Positions 4,602 through 5,444 of a DNA stretch of 5,444 bases are shown here, piece by piece (positions within the stretch are counted from its first letter, which is position 1; the number at the start of each line of letters is the position of its first letter). This stretch comes from an uncultured Sutterella sp. (GTDB lineage: Bacteria > Pseudomonadota > Gammaproteobacteria > Burkholderiales > Burkholderiaceae_F). The stretch covers positions 1 to 5,444 of the forward strand of contig CAAFNI010000017.1 in assembly GCA_900764215.1 (NCBI GenBank), given 5' to 3'. A program made the position numbers and the translations under genes. A model generated the notes under the pieces. It was not told the DNA's origin. It worked only from the letters and a program-made list of their open reading frames with translations, and made no database searches.

Positions 4602-5444
4602 ATGATGAAAGTCCTCGCAAAAATGAGCCAGTTCGTTAACAAGACGTTTGCCCTTTGGGTCGTCATTTTCGGCATTGCCGGGTTCATTTTTCCGGAGATT
4701 TTCAAGCAGATCGGTCCCTGGATCGCGCCTTTGCTAGGCGTAGTGATGTTCGGCATGGGCCTCACGCTCTCGCCGTCGGACTTCCGTGAAATCTTCCGCC
4801 GTCCCCGCGACGTCTTCCTCGGCATCCTCGCGCAGTTCACGATCATGCCCGGCGGCGCGTTCCTGCTCTGCTATGCGATGGATCTTCCGCCCGACATCGC
4901 CGTCGGCCTGATGCTTCTGGGCTGCTGCCCGGGCGGCACGGCCTCCAATGTCGTGACCTTCCTCGCACGCGGCGACGTTGCGCTTTCCGTCACGATCACG
5001 TCCTGCACGACGCTGCTCGCGCCGATCATGACGCCCGCACTCATGTATCTCTTCGCGAGCCAGTGGCTGGCCATCGATCCGACCGCCATGTTCATGTCGA
5101 TCGTCCAGATCATCCTGTTGCCGATCGCCGCCGGCGTGCTCGTGCACAAGCTGCTCGGCGCCCGCATCGACACCGCCGTCGCCGCCCTGCCGCTCGTCTC
5201 GGTTCTCGCCATCGTGCTGATCGCCGCCGCCGTCACGGCCGCGTCCCGCCAGCAGCTGATGAACACCGGCCTTCTGGTCTTCGTCGCCGTGGTCCTTCAC
5301 AACGCCCTCGGCATGCTCTTCGGCTTCCTCGTCGCCAAGTGGTCCGGCATGAACCTCGCCAAGTGCAAGTGCATGGCCTTTGAGGTCGGCATGCAGAATT
5401 CGGGCCTCGGCGTGGCGCTCGCCTCCGTGCACTTCGCCGCCAAC
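4602..5444 (+). CDS. BASS-family sodium symporter, PanS/YocS-like (partial, C-terminus beyond the window)
   Basis: Inner-membrane Na+-coupled transporter of the bile acid:sodium symporter family. 281 codons are present; the family is usually about 310-330 residues, so little is missing. The start KTFALWVV, MFGMGLTLSPSDF (49-61), GCCPGGTASNVVTFLARGDVALSV (107-130) and EVGMQNSGLG (261-270) are hallmarks, closest from memory to PanS (pantoate/ketopantoate) and YocS. By alignment with the bacterial ASBT structure, the sodium-site residues Gln78, Ser115, Asn116, Ser129, Thr133, Glu261 and Gln265 are all present. Two adjacent ATGs (4602, 4605) are possible. Only a weak GAG (4596-4598) serves as SD, better spaced for 4605. 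The strong leader ORF directly upstream suggests coupled translation. The substrate cannot be fixed from sequence; the family also carries bile acids and other organic anions. Confidence 0.9.
   Translation, partial: MMKVLAKMSQFVNKTFALWVVIFGIAGFIFPEIFKQIGPWIAPLLGVVMFGMGLTLSPSDFREIFRRPRDVFLGILAQFTIMPGGAFLLCYAMDLPPDIAVGLMLLGCCPGGTASNVVTFLARGDVALSVTITSCTTLLAPIMTPALMYLFASQWLAIDPTAMFMSIVQIILLPIAAGVLVHKLLGARIDTAVAALPLVSVLAIVLIAAAVTAASRQQLMNTGLLVFVAVVLHNALGMLFGFLVAKWSGMNLAKCKCMAFEVGMQNSGLGVALASVHFAAN

Noticed and set aside
4533..4604. Leader ORF as the true BASS N-terminus broken by a nonsense mutation
   Set aside because: Homologues start at the MK of the downstream ORF, and the sodium-site numbering from 4605 agrees exactly with the bacterial ASBT, so the TAA does not interrupt the transporter.
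4734..5432. Minus-strand 232-codon open frame
   Set aside because: Antisense to the BASS gene, whose motifs are unmistakable on the plus strand; composition is His/Asp/Arg/Gly-rich shadow.

Overview
This is a GC-rich window from a Gram-negative bacterium, probably a proteobacterium. The evidence is a periplasmic binding protein with a twin-arginine signal, Fur-type operator half-sites, strong Shine-Dalgarno (SD) sequences and high GC at third codon positions. Genus cannot be read safely from the sequence. Two transcription units diverge from an intergenic region of about 450 bp.

Left unit (minus strand, read right to left from 4083 to the left edge): nikA (substrate-binding protein), nikB and nikC (inner-membrane permeases) and the first 176 codons of nikD (ATPase). 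Together they form a NikABCD(E) ABC importer of the nickel/peptide class for nickel or a metal chelate. nikB/nikC overlap by 7 nt and nikC/nikD by 4 nt (GTGA), so translation there is tightly coupled. nikA and nikB are instead separated by 184 nt filled with GC-rich inverted repeats, which fits a binding protein expressed more strongly than its permeases.

Middle (4084-4601): next to nikA are three Fur-like half-sites, one forming a good 7-1-7 inverted repeat. Next to the right-hand gene are a pair of CCTAGG-based repeats, a possible -10 element, a GNRA-loop hairpin, a 16-codon Phe-rich leader ORF with an excellent SD, and a perfect 8-bp hairpin spanning the leader stop codon.

Right unit (plus strand, 4602 to the right edge): a bile acid:sodium symporter (BASS) family protein, close to the PanS/YocS type, truncated by the window.

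Most of the coding content is a recognisable metal importer beside a BASS transporter. The less ordinary parts are the regulatory DNA and one binding-site substitution: Fur-like sites in front of a Nik operon, Tyr at the position aligned with E. coli NikA His416, and the undescribed leader peptide/hairpin in front of the BASS gene. I see no evidence of a wholly new enzymatic or defence system, mobile element, CRISPR array or RNA gene.
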